Assembly: GCF_013299165.1 (NCBI RefSeq)
Contig: NZ_JAAFKD010000004.1
Coordinates: 62,001-126,000 of the forward strand
Reading direction: 5' to 3'
From: Microcoleus sp. bin38.metabat.b11b12b14.051
GTDB lineage: Bacteria > Cyanobacteriota > Cyanobacteriia > Cyanobacteriales > Microcoleaceae
Length of the DNA: 64,000 bases
Positions 1 through 10,055 of this stretch are shown one piece after another. Position 1 is the stretch's first letter; every line of letters starts with the position of its first letter. Position numbers and translations under genes: made by a program. The notes under the pieces are model-generated. The model did not search any database and was not told the DNA's origin. It saw only the letters and a program-made list of their open reading frames with translations.

Positions 1-123
1 GCGCGCTGGACAAGTTATAATTTTGTTACAAGTTGTAACTTTTTTAAACAACAGTTTAATTTAGTTTGAGAACAAAGTTAAATTCCAGAAAGTAAAACTA
101 ATTATAGTCGAGTTAATCTAAAC

Positions 124-3100
124 GTGTTTGCTAAAAAAAGTAATTCAAGCAACCCAGAAACGAACAATTCTCGCTTGACAGGCACGGGCGGCGAACTCGC
201 CGCTACCAAAGTTTCCTGCAGGCCAGAAGTTGAAAAGGATTGGTATCGAAATCTGTACGAAAATTTTCCGGGCATTTACTTCGTTGTAGATGCTTTGGGA
301 AGAGTTTTTTCGCTGAATCAATTCGGCGAGGCTCGTCTCGGCTACAGGTCCCAAGAATTAATGTGTCATTCAATTTTTAACATATTTTACTGCCAAGAGC
401 AAGGGAAAATGCAGGCAGAATTTGCGAGATTGGGACATCCCAAAAATGGTAAGTCAACTCCACAAGTTGCGTGTTGGGAAGGCCGCTTGACTTGCAAAGA
501 TGGCCGAATTGTTTGGGTGAAAGCAACCGCGCGGGTCTGGGCGACTGCGGACTGGAAAATAGAGGAAAATAGCGATTCAGTTGGCAATTTCCAACGACCG
601 GCTGTACTGTTGGTCTGCGAAGAAATTAAACCGACTGCGCCAGTAGCAGCCCCGCCCCAGCAAAGGCGAAAGGGAAGGAGTCCAGTTTGGGCGATCGCCA
701 AATTAGCCAAAAGTCAAATTAAAGAACGCAACAATATAGAACAATTCATCCGCGAAGTAACAGAAACTGCTATCAGTATTGTCAACTGCGATCGAGCCAG
801 CATTTGGCTCTACGGCGAAGACAAAACGCAGCTTCACTGCATCGACCTCTACGAACACAATACTAAGTTACATTCCGTACAAATCATCATTACAGCAGCC
901 GACTGTCCCGCGTATTTTCAAGCCTTGAATTCTGCCACCCCGATCGCGACGGTGGCGGCCGAAAATGACCCGAGAACCCGAGAACTTGCCGGCCTTTATT
1001 TTGCAGGTCGAGGCACGACTTCCCTGTTAAACGTACCGATTGTACTGGCTGGTCAAAGGTTGGGAATAGTCAGCGCCGAACGTCACGGTGCCACCCGCGA
1101 GTGGACAGAAGAAGAACATGAATTTACCCAAATATTAGCAGAATTTGTCTCGTCAAGTTTGTCAGCTAGCGAAAGTTTAAAATTAGAAGCAATGCGGCGA
1201 GAACAGCAGCAAAACTTGCTCAGTCAATACTACGATCAACTAGAAGAAAGAGTACAAAGACGCACCGCAGAACTCAAAAAAACTAACACTAAACTGGAAC
1301 AAGAAATAATCAAAAGAAAGCAAGCAGAAGCAGAAATGCGCCGCCAGCAGCAAGAACAGCAAATTATCTTTGATTCCCTGCCGGCAATGATTTGGTACAA
1401 AGATACGGACAGCCGCCTGCTGCGGATCAATCAAGCCGCCGCTGCATCGAGAGGTTTGCCGCCTGCTCAATTAGAAGGAAAATCTTTTTATGAAATCTAT
1501 CCAGACGAAGCAGAGCAATATTATTTAGAAGATTTAGAAGTAATCAAGTCCGGTGTTGCCAAACTGGGAAAAGTCGAACTGCTGCCAACAGCTTCTGGTC
1601 AAAAATGCTGGGTGCGTACAGATAAAATACCTTACCGCGACGAAACAGGTAAAGTAGCTGGCGTCATCATGTTTGCGGTAGATATTACCGATCTAGTTAA
1701 AGTAGAAAAAGAATTGCGAGAATATCGCGATCGCCTGTCGGAAAAAGTCGAGAAACGCACTGCCATGTACAGACAGGCAATGGCGGCTTTGTACTCGGCA
1801 AACACGCAACTGCAACAGCTAATTAACAACAGCTATTCTGAGGAAAATGGCAGCAGCACAGCAGCAGCACGCCTGCTGGAATCTGAAGCTTATTTTGAAG
1901 CAGTTGCCGTGGCAGACCGCGACACAATTTTGAGCGTCAGCAGCGCATTTGCCGAGCTGTTCGGTTACGAACCCGGAGAAATGGCGGGAATGAGCTTGCT
2001 AGAACTACTGTCGCCGAAATCTTACAAACAGGGGCCGCAAATGATTTCTGCACCCAGCAATACAGTCTGCGAAACGATTTTTCTCAGGCGGGACGGAACT
2101 GCTTTTCCCGCTGACGTTCGCAGCAAATTTGCAGTTTGGGAAGGTCGTTTGGTGCAGGTAAAAGCAGTGCGGAATCTCACGGAACGCAAATTAATCGCCG
2201 CAGAATTAGAACGATCGCGCTCTTTGCTGGACGCTATCCTAGAAGCCACAGCCGACGGCATTCTCGCCGTGAGTACGGCGGGAGAACTGATTAGTTTTAA
2301 CGAAAAGTTAGTTCAAATGTGGGGGATTCATGAAGAAGTTAGAACTTCAATGGATAGAACGGTGCGGCTGACATTTCTCACCAAGCAAGTTAAAGATCCG
2401 AGGGCATTTTTGCAGAGAGTTAAAGAAATTTATAACGATGCGGAGTCAAACGGCTGCGATATTCTCGATTTTAAAGACGGCCGGACTTTTGAGCGCTACA
2501 CGCAGCCGATTCGAGTCGGACAAAATATTATTGGCAGGGTGTGGCGCTTCCGCGATATTACTTCTCGCGAAAAGGTGACGGCAATGTTGGGAGATTCTCA
2601 ACGGCGCTTTCGGGCGATTTTTGATTCTTCTTTCCAATTTGTTAGCCTCCTGAAACCGGACGGCACTCTGCTGGAAGCTAACCAAACTTCTCTGGATTTC
2701 GCCGGAATTAAGCTGCGGGATGTGGCAAATCGCCCGTTTTGGCAGGGGCCTTGGTGGGGAGTTTCTCAGGAAGTTCGGGAACAGTTGCAAGAGGCGATTT
2801 CTCGATCGGCAAAAGGTGAATTAGTTCGCTATGAAGTGGAATTTAAAGGCGCGCACCGCACGGCAACTATTGATTTTTCTCTCAAGCCGGTGGCTGATGA
2901 AACTGGTAAAATTGTCTTGTTGCTGCCCGAAGGTCGAGATATTACTGAAAGCAAGCAGGTGCAAGTAGCCCTGCGCCAGCAAGTTGAGCGGGAACGCCTG
3001 ATTGCCCAGATTCAATCTCGCATCCGTTCTTCTCTGGATATCAAAGATATTCTCAATACTACAGTAGCGGAAGTACGGGAGTTTTTGGCAACGGATCGCG

Positions 3101-4062
3101 TGATTATTTTCCGCTTCCGACCGGATTGGAACGGCGATGTTGTGGTGGAGTCGGTGGCGGAGGGGTGGATGCCGCTGATGGGTATGGCAATTGAGGATTG
3201 TTGTTTTGCTAATACTTATATCGGACAGTATTTGAAGGGTAGAATTCGATCGGTGGAAGACATTCACGCTTCTAATTTTGCCGAGTGCCACATCAATTTT
3301 TTGGCCGAGTGTCAGGTGAAAGCAAATTTGGTGGTACCCATCGTGCAGCAGGGAATCGAAAACCGCAACGGCAATCCTACTTGTCAAGTGCCGAAGCTGT
3401 GGGGTTTGCTGATTGCCCACCACTGTTCTGCACCCCGCGAGTGGCAGCAGTTTGACATGGATTTGCTCAGTCAGTTGGCTACTCAGGTGGCGATCGCGAT
3501 CGAGCAATCTTTACTTTACCAGCAGCTAGCTGCTGCCAACCTGCGGTTGGACGGGTTGGCGAATTTAGACAGTCTGACTCAGCTAGCTAACCGCCGCCGA
3601 TTTGACGAGGTGATCAATCGGGAATGGGAACACTCAAGCAGTACCGAACCGCTATCTTTGATCCTGTGCGACATTGACTGTTTTAAACTTTACAACGACA
3701 ATTACGGCCACCAAGCCGGGGATGCTTGCTTGCAGCGAGTGGCGCGGGCGATCGGCGAAAGTTGCACGAACGTACCCTCAGAACGCCTTTATTTAGCCGC
3801 TAGGTACGGCGGTGAGGAATTTGCGGTAATTTTGCCAAATACGGATATCGCGACCGCACAGGCGATCGCCGAGGTAATCCGCCAGCGTGTCAAAGCTTTG
3901 GCAATTCCCCACCTCAAGTCTGTTGTCACCGATTGCGTGACTCTCAGCATGGGGGTAGCGATGATTTCGGAAAATCAAAATTCCCCCAAGATGTTGATTG
4001 AAGCTGCGGATAAGGCGCTGTATCGGGCTAAGTCTGGCGGGCGCGATCGGGTTGTCAGTTGA
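124..4062 (+). CDS. Multi-PAS/GAF diguanylate cyclase (GGDEF), possible bilin-binding GAF
   Basis: This signalling protein (1312 aa) should make cyclic di-GMP from two GTP under control of its sensory domains. In order I read a PAS (about 45-165), a GAF (205-355), a coiled coil (365-415), a PAS (420-530), a second coiled coil (535-580), three more PAS-like blocks (590-945), a second GAF (960-1140) and a C-terminal GGDEF domain (1145-1310). The catalytic loop is GGEEF (1229-1233), so cyclase activity is expected. The RxxD inhibitory site that often precedes it reads ERLY instead. The second GAF has a Cys-His pair (1055-1056) in the setting AECHINFL, the position that attaches a bilin in cyanobacteriochromes, so light sensing is possible. 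I see no membrane segment and no EAL domain. The start codon is GTG. Domain borders are estimates by eye. Confidence 0.9.
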   Translation: MFAKKSNSSNPETNNSRLTGTGGELAATKVSCRPEVEKDWYRNLYENFPGIYFVVDALGRVFSLNQFGEARLGYRSQELMCHSIFNIFYCQEQGKMQAEFARLGHPKNGKSTPQVACWEGRLTCKDGRIVWVKATARVWATADWKIEENSDSVGNFQRPAVLLVCEEIKPTAPVAAPPQQRRKGRSPVWAIAKLAKSQIKERNNIEQFIREVTETAISIVNCDRASIWLYGEDKTQLHCIDLYEHNTKLHSVQIIITAADCPAYFQALNSATPIATVAAENDPRTRELAGLYFAGRGTTSLLNVPIVLAGQRLGIVSAERHGATREWTEEEHEFTQILAEFVSSSLSASESLKLEAMRREQQQNLLSQYYDQLEERVQRRTAELKKTNTKLEQEIIKRKQAEAEMRRQQQEQQIIFDSLPAMIWYKDTDSRLLRINQAAAASRGLPPAQLEGKSFYEIYPDEAEQYYLEDLEVIKSGVAKLGKVELLPTASGQKCWVRTDKIPYRDETGKVAGVIMFAVDITDLVKVEKELREYRDRLSEKVEKRTAMYRQAMAALYSANTQLQQLINNSYSEENGSSTAAARLLESEAYFEAVAVADRDTILSVSSAFAELFGYEPGEMAGMSLLELLSPKSYKQGPQMISAPSNTVCETIFLRRDGTAFPADVRSKFAVWEGRLVQVKAVRNLTERKLIAAELERSRSLLDAILEATADGILAVSTAGELISFNEKLVQMWGIHEEVRTSMDRTVRLTFLTKQVKDPRAFLQRVKEIYNDAESNGCDILDFKDGRTFERYTQPIRVGQNIIGRVWRFRDITSREKVTAMLGDSQRRFRAIFDSSFQFVSLLKPDGTLLEANQTSLDFAGIKLRDVANRPFWQGPWWGVSQEVREQLQEAISRSAKGELVRYEVEFKGAHRTATIDFSLKPVADETGKIVLLLPEGRDITESKQVQVALRQQVERERLIAQIQSRIRSSLDIKDILNTTVAEVREFLATDRVIIFRFRPDWNGDVVVESVAEGWMPLMGMAIEDCCFANTYIGQYLKGRIRSVEDIHASNFAECHINFLAECQVKANLVVPIVQQGIENRNGNPTCQVPKLWGLLIAHHCSAPREWQQFDMDLLSQLATQVAIAIEQSLLYQQLAAANLRLDGLANLDSLTQLANRRRFDEVINREWEHSSSTEPLSLILCDIDCFKLYNDNYGHQAGDACLQRVARAIGESCTNVPSERLYLAARYGGEEFAVILPNTDIATAQAIAEVIRQRVKALAIPHLKSVVTDCVTLSMGVAMISENQNSPKMLIEAADKALYRAKSGGRDRVVS

Positions 4063-4081
4063 CCTGGGACAGTTGACATTT

Positions 4082-4148
4082 GTAGGGTGTGTCGCGATCG
4101 ACAATCTCTAAATGCGAGTGAAAATCTCATAGATCCGCACCTTGCACA
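4082..4148 (+). repeat. Interspersed repeat of about 70 bp, copy 1
   Basis: This stretch begins GTAGGGTG and ends with AATCTCATAGATCCGCACCT. A related copy lies in the opposite orientation at 16215-16282. The ends are conserved and the middle has diverged. It carries no open frame. Just after it, 4219-4253 is a dyad (CGATCGC ... GCGATCG) that could fold into a hairpin. Confidence 0.6.
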
Positions 4149-4363
4149 TTGAATGAACGAAACAAACCCAACAATTGTTATGTAGCAACATTTTTTCTAA
4201 ACGGTATTACTAAAAAAACGATCGCCCTCACCGGCATAAGGTCAGTGCGATCGCGATACTATGAATCAGCATTTATCTATCAGACTCCCTGCGGAGTTTT
4301 TACGCATTTTTACAGAAGTTGTTACAAAACTTTACTATTGGGTAAAAATATCTCTTTTTTTTG

Positions 4364-4410
4364 AACCGCAGAGGCCGCAGAGGACGCAGAGGAAGAGAAG
4401 AAAGAGAGGA
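4364..4410 (+). repeat. AACCGCAGAGG-type repeat, single arm
   Basis: The sequence starts AACCGCAGAGG and continues with CGCAGAGG steps into a purine-rich tract. The same arm occurs in inverted pair form at 8993-9124. It lies in the non-coding interval between the cyclase gene and the GT41 gene. Confidence 0.6.
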
Positions 4411-4441
4411 GTTGGCAACTGTTGAGGGATTGCTATAGCAG

Positions 4442-4505
4442 CAATGCCCCATGCCCCATGCCCAATGCCCAATGCCCAATGCCCAATGCCCAATGCCCAA
4501 TGCCC
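4442..4505 (+). repeat. Tandem heptamer array CCCAATG/CCCCATG
   Basis: About nine head-to-tail heptamers (CCCCATG then CCCAATG) end within a few bases of the stop codon of the GT41 gene on the minus strand. This matches the short tandemly repeated repetitive (STRR) heptanucleotides known from cyanobacteria. Confidence 0.85.
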
Positions 4506-4507
4506 AC

Positions 4508-7500
4508 CTATTTAGCTAATAGTTTTTGAAACACCTCATACATATCCTGGGCTAACTGTTTAGGATTCCACAAAGGCGCGAGATGTTCGGGCTGCTTCGA
4601 CTTAATCAAATGCTGTTTCACCGCATTTCTCAAACCAGCATCGCGCCCAAATTTAACTCCCCACTCTGTGTATTCCTCCCAACTCCAAGCCGCACCCATG
4701 TCCAAATTTGCACTTTTGAGAAAAGCGTAACCCATCCGCGAAAGATATTGGTCGCCGGATCTCGTTACCACTGGCAAATTCGCCCACAAAGCCTCTAAAT
4801 TGTGAGTCCCGCCGTTGTAAGGATAGGAATCTAAAAGCACGTCAGCTACGTAATAAATCGCCCGGTGTTCTTCTTCGCTTCTGGTTTGTCCGATAAACTT
4901 GATTCGCTCAAAGTCTACTCCCTGAATGGCGCATTCTTCACGGTATGTGCTGTGAATTATATCTGGATCGCCTTGACCTTTACGAATCAACAAACTATCT
5001 GGTACCTGCTTTAGTATTCTAACTTGAGCTTGTACCATTTCTGGATTAGTTTTTCTTCCTGGAGCAACGCACAAATAAGTCATTTGATTCAAGCCAATTC
5101 CGAGAGCATTTCTGATTCCTTCTCGATTCACGGGAATGCTTTGCAGTTCGCCAATTGCTACCGAACAACTAGGCAATCTGACTAACTGTTCTAAGTAATT
5201 TTTTTCGACACCGGGCGGGTGAGTGTGTTCGTCGCACAGAAAGTAATGATTCTCGGAGATGTATGGCGCGTCGAAGCCCAGCCAAGAAACGCAAATTCCC
5301 GCCGGATATTGGTACAGCACTTCGACGTTTGTCGGGACTGTCATTGAGTCTAAGTCGATTAAAACATCTAAGTCGTCTTCTACTACTTCGGCGAGGATTT
5401 CGCCGCCGTCAGCAAATCCGTTGGGATATTTTTTCGGCCAGTAAAACTTGCCTGCCATTTCTTCAAACCGCTGTGTAACTTCATCTCGGTTGAGTTTACC
5501 TGTCACGTAAAGGTGAACGTGCGGAGTAATGCGGCTTAATTCGCGAATTAAAGCTTCGCTGCACCAGCCTACTGAGTGGCGGCGGAAGTGTTTGGAAAGG
5601 AAGCCGATTTTTAGAGGCTGTTGTTTGGTGAGGGAATTTGCTGATTTGATTTTGTTGGGCTTATAGCGCTGCGGGACGGCTTTTTTGTAGTATTCTTTGG
5701 CAATTAGTCGGTAAAAACTGGCATTTTTATCGCGGTTGTCTCGCAGGTGGGAAACTGCAAACAGGAAGATTTCGTAGAGCAGTTTTAGTTCGATAACGCT
5801 AAAGGTTTCAACCTTTTCGTAGCAGAGTTTTTCGATTTCTTCTAGTTTCTCAATTGCCTGTTTGCTGACGCCTGATTGCAGGTACGAAAAGACGTAGGCT
5901 GTGGCTGACATGACTGGGGCATTGTCGCCGCAGAATTCGCAGTATTTGTCGGCTACGTTGCGCGCTCCTGCTAGGTTTGTGGAGTGGCTGAGCAAGTCGC
6001 ACAGTTGTTGGTGGGCTTCGCTGAATTTGGGGTTGCATTCGATCGCCTTTTCAAAATAGGCGATCGCCTCCAAGGGCTTATCTTGTTTCTGAATGTGTCC
6101 CATGCGGCAGTAAACCTCGGCCCAATCCGGTTTTAATGCCAAAGCTTGCTGATAGCTGGCTAATGCTTCTTCCAGCCGCCCCTGCATGGAAAAACAACTG
6201 CCGAGGTTAGCATGAACTTCGGGCCAATCTGGCTTAATTTTGAGAGTATTTTGGTAATTAGCAATCGCTTCTTCGTACTTGCATTGCTGTAAAAAAGAAT
6301 TGCCTAAGTTGAAGTGCAGCACTTCTAATTCTGGCTTTAAGGCTACAGCTTGCTGGTAAGCAGCGATGGCTGCGTCGAGATTGCCTTGTTGCGATCGCGC
6401 GCTGCCGATGTTAGCATAAGCTTCTGCCCAATCTGGTTTAATGGCGATCGCCTTGGAGTAGCTGTCAATGGCTTCGTCGCGCTTGCCTTGACCAAACAGT
6501 CGGTTTCCTAGATTAAAGTGGAAGTCTGCGCCGACAAGTTGCGGGTTGAGTTCGGATGTTCTTTGAAAACAGGCGATCGCAGCTTCGACATTGCCGTGTT
6601 TGTGATATACTTTGCCTAAATTCCAGTGAGCGCCCGCTAAATCGGGACTGAGGGCGATGGCTTCTTGGTAATGGGCGATCGCCTCTGCCAAACGCCCCAT
6701 TTTGAAATACATACTGCCGATATTGGCGCGCACTTCCGCAAAATTCGGCTGCAATTCTAAGGCTTGAGAATAAGAGCGAATTGCAGCTTCAAGTTTGCCT
6801 CCCGCTTGTAAAGCATTACCTAAAGTTACGTAAGCGTGGATGAAATCAGGTCGAATTTTTAGCGCTTGGTGGCACGCTGCGATCGCCTCTTGAATTTTAC
6901 CTTTAACTAAAAAATTTTCTGCCAGTTTTTTGTACTGTTGTACTTCTTGAAAATTAGCAACTTGTGTGCTATCAGGAACATTCAGCGAGGTAACTTGTTC
7001 GGAAACTTCGGCGGGGTTGGTAAACGCAGTATTTAAATTCTCAGGGGTGCCTACTGGCGGCAAATTGAGGCTCGAAGGCTGCAAGCCATAGCCTTCATCT
7101 TTGTTGACAGATACTGGTTTTTCCTCGTCAAATTCTGTTTCTAATTCCAGAAATTTGCTATCGGTAGTTGGCTGCTGTTGTTGGGCGATTAAACTCGATA
7201 ATTGCTCAGCAGCGCTAGCATCTCCCGGTTGCAGTTGCAGCACTTTTTGACAGCAAGCAATTGCTGCGTCTAACTTTCCTTGCTGCTGCAAAACGCTGGC
7301 TAGCATCAAATGAACAGAGCACAAACGGGGATTAATAGCAACAGCTTTTTGGTAATAATTTACCGCCTGTGCCAATTGCCCTAGCTTGTAATACATACTG
7401 CCGAGATTGGCGCTTGCTTCGGCAAATTGCGGGTTAATTTGTAAAGCTTGCGAATAAACTTTAATTGCCATTTCCAGCTTGTCTTGAGCGTGCAGGGCAT

Positions 7501-7831
7501 TACCCGCTGTCAAGTAAGCGGCAGCAAAATTCGGTTGAAATTTTATCGCGAGATTGCATTGGGCGATCGCGCGATCGAATTCTCCTTGCACAACATAAAC
7601 TTCCGCCAATTTTTGATTAATTTCCGCATCTTTGGGATTGAACTCTAAAGCTTTTTGATAATTCTCGATCGCGCGATCGAGATTTCCTGCATCTTTCAGA
7701 CGATTTCCCTTGACAAAATATGTTTGAGCTGATTCTAAATCCACCAAAAATTCTGCAACCATTTGCTCTGCCACTCTTACAGGTTTTACACTAATACTAT
7801 TCAGCCATTGTACCCACTCTCGGGAATGCAC
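4508..7831 (-). CDS. TPR-rich GT41 (O-GlcNAc transferase-like) glycosyltransferase
   Basis: The N-terminal two thirds (about residues 30-610) is a long run of 34-residue tetratricopeptide repeats, more than ten, with a low-complexity break near 215-300. The C-terminal part (about 750-1100) starts KIGFLSKHFRRHSVGW and continues with blocks typical of GT41 enzymes of the SPY/OGT type (for example PYNGGTHNLEALW near the end). Such enzymes move a sugar from a nucleotide sugar to protein Ser/Thr or another acceptor, and the TPR array holds the substrate. No signal peptide is seen, so it is probably cytosolic. It lies 3 bases downstream of a GT4 gene on the same strand and is almost certainly co-transcribed with it. 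The acceptor cannot be told from sequence. Confidence 0.88.
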   Translation of the reverse strand: MHSREWVQWLNSISVKPVRVAEQMVAEFLVDLESAQTYFVKGNRLKDAGNLDRAIENYQKALEFNPKDAEINQKLAEVYVVQGEFDRAIAQCNLAIKFQPNFAAAYLTAGNALHAQDKLEMAIKVYSQALQINPQFAEASANLGSMYYKLGQLAQAVNYYQKAVAINPRLCSVHLMLASVLQQQGKLDAAIACCQKVLQLQPGDASAAEQLSSLIAQQQQPTTDSKFLELETEFDEEKPVSVNKDEGYGLQPSSLNLPPVGTPENLNTAFTNPAEVSEQVTSLNVPDSTQVANFQEVQQYKKLAENFLVKGKIQEAIAACHQALKIRPDFIHAYVTLGNALQAGGKLEAAIRSYSQALELQPNFAEVRANIGSMYFKMGRLAEAIAHYQEAIALSPDLAGAHWNLGKVYHKHGNVEAAIACFQRTSELNPQLVGADFHFNLGNRLFGQGKRDEAIDSYSKAIAIKPDWAEAYANIGSARSQQGNLDAAIAAYQQAVALKPELEVLHFNLGNSFLQQCKYEEAIANYQNTLKIKPDWPEVHANLGSCFSMQGRLEEALASYQQALALKPDWAEVYCRMGHIQKQDKPLEAIAYFEKAIECNPKFSEAHQQLCDLLSHSTNLAGARNVADKYCEFCGDNAPVMSATAYVFSYLQSGVSKQAIEKLEEIEKLCYEKVETFSVIELKLLYEIFLFAVSHLRDNRDKNASFYRLIAKEYYKKAVPQRYKPNKIKSANSLTKQQPLKIGFLSKHFRRHSVGWCSEALIRELSRITPHVHLYVTGKLNRDEVTQRFEEMAGKFYWPKKYPNGFADGGEILAEVVEDDLDVLIDLDSMTVPTNVEVLYQYPAGICVSWLGFDAPYISENHYFLCDEHTHPPGVEKNYLEQLVRLPSCSVAIGELQSIPVNREGIRNALGIGLNQMTYLCVAPGRKTNPEMVQAQVRILKQVPDSLLIRKGQGDPDIIHSTYREECAIQGVDFERIKFIGQTRSEEEHRAIYYVADVLLDSYPYNGGTHNLEALWANLPVVTRSGDQYLSRMGYAFLKSANLDMGAAWSWEEYTEWGVKFGRDAGLRNAVKQHLIKSKQPEHLAPLWNPKQLAQDMYEVFQKLLAK

Positions 7832-7834
7832 AGA

Positions 7835-8956
7835 CTAAGTACACCCTCGATTCATATATTCTACCTGCTGTCTCAGATGATTTTCAGCAGTTGCGCCGCC
7901 CGCACCCGTACACTCTTTTAAAACTGCGACTGTCGCCTCGACAAACCGCCTTGTATATCCCTCCCAATCCGGTTTACCCGCACGCTGCCAATTAGTTATC
8001 GATGCCAAATTTTCCATTCCTGACATTGCAACTAGACGCGCAAATCCGGCAGTTGTTTCCGGCAAAGCTGCCAATTCACTCGTCACAATCCGGCAACCGC
8101 TGGCCATCGCTTCCATCACGGCAATCGATGACGTTTCCAAATAAGTATTGGGGTAAGCTAAAACCGCCACTGAACGCAGTTGCCGGACGAGTTCGGGCTG
8201 CGGTACGGAACCGATGTACTCGATGCCTGCTATTGCCTGACACTGTTCGTAAAGTTCGCCTAAAAAAAGCTGGTTATCATTATCCTCTATTTGGTGTACT
8301 TTCATGCTGGAAAATACTTTCAATCTGGTTCCCGGGACAGCTTGACGAATTTGGGGAAAAACTTTTAATAAAATATCTAGTCCGCGAAAGCGAGTGCTGG
8401 TGTAAGCGATAATTGGCGGTTGAGCTTTTTGCGATCGGATAGAAATATTATCGGGGAAGATGTTAGCAAAACCAGGTGCAATCGCATTTCTTAAAACACA
8501 ACTGCGATTTAAATCAATTCCAAAACGAGCGTAAAATTGCTGGCGCTGCCAGTCGCTGACAAAAACAAAAGCATCGACAGCATTAATTTCTCGCTTATTC
8601 TTAAAATTCTCAAGAAATATAAAGCCGGGTTCGTTATGAATCCACAAAATTAACTTTGTCTGTTGGCCCAAAAGTGGCTTGACTTCCAGCACTTTACAGA
8701 CCATATTCACTATAACCAAAAAATCGAGCGATCGCAGTAATTCTAAATTAGCATTATCCCCCACCCGCAGCCGACAATCAACACCGCGCCACATCCCCGG
8801 TTCGGAAGTATTGTTGAGTAGAAATACCTCATTTCCCTGGGCTACCAACGCCTCAGCTAAATAACAAATAGCCGATTGAGTGCCACCCAAAGGTTCGCGG
8901 TAAGGAGTTTCAATATTGTAATCCCAAGTATAGGTATCGAGAAATCCGATTTTCAT
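7835..8956 (-). CDS. Glycosyltransferase family 4 (GT-B)
   Basis: This 373 aa protein has the GT-B layout. An N-terminal acceptor domain begins MKIGFLDTYTWDY with a glycine-rich LGGTQSA loop. A C-terminal donor domain contains STRFRGLDILLK and the ETSSIAVMEAMASG segment, whose glutamates correspond to the E-x7-E nucleotide-sugar site. It probably transfers a hexose onto a glycan, lipid or protein. It is the first gene of a two-gene unit with the TPR-GT41 gene, so the two may act in one glycosylation route. The ATG start at 8956 is supported by the conserved beginning of the fold directly after it. Confidence 0.88.
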   Translation of the reverse strand: MKIGFLDTYTWDYNIETPYREPLGGTQSAICYLAEALVAQGNEVFLLNNTSEPGMWRGVDCRLRVGDNANLELLRSLDFLVIVNMVCKVLEVKPLLGQQTKLILWIHNEPGFIFLENFKNKREINAVDAFVFVSDWQRQQFYARFGIDLNRSCVLRNAIAPGFANIFPDNISIRSQKAQPPIIAYTSTRFRGLDILLKVFPQIRQAVPGTRLKVFSSMKVHQIEDNDNQLFLGELYEQCQAIAGIEYIGSVPQPELVRQLRSVAVLAYPNTYLETSSIAVMEAMASGCRIVTSELAALPETTAGFARLVAMSGMENLASITNWQRAGKPDWEGYTRRFVEATVAVLKECTGAGGATAENHLRQQVEYMNRGCT

Positions 8957-8992
8957 TGTGGCAATTATCCGCCGATTTGCGAACTGTATTTT

Positions 8993-9124
8993 TTATTTAA
9001 CCGCAGAGGGCGCAGAGGACACAGAGAAGAAAGAGAGAAGTTCCCACTTGAAATAATTTGCGAGTTCCCTCTCTTCTGGTTCTTCTTCCTCTCTGCGTTC
9101 TCTGCGTTCTCTGCGGTTAAATAA
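8993..9124. repeat. MITE-like inverted repeat with AACCGCAGAG arms
   Basis: The left arm starts TTATTTAACCGCAGAGG and the right arm is its near reverse complement, ending CTGCGGTTAAATAAA. A purine-rich internal part lies between them, giving about 130 bp with no convincing open frame. A lone left arm occurs at 4364. It fills the gap between the divergent GT4 and rpiA genes and so lies in or near both promoters. Confidence 0.7.
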
Positions 9125-9171
9125 ATCCATAATAAATGGTATAATCTTAAAGCTATTGAGGAATACCGAAC

Positions 9172-9888
9172 ATGACCACAGAACAAGACCCCGTAAAATT
9201 GATGAAACAGCAAGTCGGCTTTGCTGCTGCCGATCGCGTAAAATCAGGTATGATTGTCGGACTCGGCACGGGGTCAACTACAGCTTATACTATTCAAGCA
9301 TTGGGCGATCGCATAAAATCAGGCGAACTCAAAGATATCAAAGGAGTCCCGACATCCTTTCAATCAGAAGTATTAGCCAAACAGTACGGAGTACCGCTGA
9401 CAACCCTCGATGAAATTGACAGAATTGACGTAGCGATTGACGGCGCTGACGAAGTAGATCCGCACCTCAACTTAATTAAAGGTGGTGGCGCTGCCCACAC
9501 CCGCGAAAAAGTTGTCGATTGTCTGGCTGCTCAATTTATTGTAGTAGTTGACAGTTCCAAAATGGTAGATAAGTTGGGTTCGACTTTTCGCGTCCCCATC
9601 GAAGTGATACCGATGGCAATTGCCCCCGTTACCCGCGCCATTGAAAAATTAGGTGGCAAACCAGAACTCCGCATGGGAATCAGAAAAGCAGGCCCAGTAA
9701 TTACCGACCAAGGTAATATGGTAATCGACGTTCAATTTGATAACCTTGACAATCCTGCGGAATTAGAACAAACTCTGAATAACATTCCCGGCGTGTTAGA
9801 AAATGGCTTGTTTGTCAACTGTACAGATTTAGTTTTAGTCGGCGAAATTCAAGACGGCAAACCAGTAGTCCGCGAGATTTATAAATAG
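9172..9888 (+). CDS. rpiA: Ribose-5-phosphate isomerase A
   Basis: This enzyme interconverts ribose 5-phosphate and ribulose 5-phosphate in the Calvin cycle and the pentose phosphate pathway, in the cytosol. The length (238 aa) is normal for RpiA. The family blocks are clear: GLGTGSTT (phosphate loop), DGADEVD with the catalytic aspartates, [11 protein letters not shown] with the catalytic Lys, and VVDSSKMV. It is a single-gene unit, and a 12-bp hairpin lies about 58 bases after the stop. Confidence 0.97.
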   Translation: MTTEQDPVKLMKQQVGFAAADRVKSGMIVGLGTGSTTAYTIQALGDRIKSGELKDIKGVPTSFQSEVLAKQYGVPLTTLDEIDRIDVAIDGADEVDPHLNLIKGGGAAHTREKVVDCLAAQFIVVVDSSKMVDKLGSTFRVPIEVIPMAIAPVTRAIEKLGGKPELRMGIRKAGPVITDQGNMVIDVQFDNLDNPAELEQTLNNIPGVLENGLFVNCTDLVLVGEIQDGKPVVREIYK

Positions 9889-9916
9889 TCAGAACTTACT
9901 CACAGGTTGTCAAAAA

Positions 9917-9949
9917 CTCTTTGTGGAACAGGCATCTTGCCTGTTCTTG
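9917..9949 (+). repeat. 33-bp interspersed repeat (GGAACAGGCATCTTGCCTG core)
   Basis: These 33 bases are identical to 20655-20687, which lies inside the decarboxylase coding sequence. The core CAGGCATCTTGCCTG is palindromic. It lies about 30 bases after the rpiA stop. Confidence 0.8.
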
Positions 9950-9976
9950 TAAAAACGAATATAGCGTTTTTACAAG
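9946..9976 (+). terminator. Hairpin downstream of rpiA
   Basis: A perfect 12-bp stem (CTTGTAAAAACG / CGTTTTTACAAG) encloses a 7-base loop. The right arm carries a T-run, so it could act as a rho-independent terminator or RNA stabiliser for rpiA. Confidence 0.5.
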
Positions 9977-10017
9977 AAGTTAGCTTCGGAAAAATGTTAA
10001 CTTGTATGGTGAGTCTC

Positions 10018-10053
10018 TCAACTGTCAACTGTCAACTGTCAACTGTCAACTGT
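10018..10053 (+). repeat. Tandem heptamer TGTCAAC
   Basis: About five copies of TGTCAAC end two bases before the start codon of the aldo/keto reductase. They occupy the position of its ribosome binding site, and no Shine-Dalgarno sequence is visible there. Confidence 0.85.
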
Positions 10054-10055
10054 TT

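Noticed and set aside
2821..3507. 228-residue open frame opposite the diguanylate cyclase
   Set aside because: It is antisense to a domain-rich coding sequence and shows no family features.
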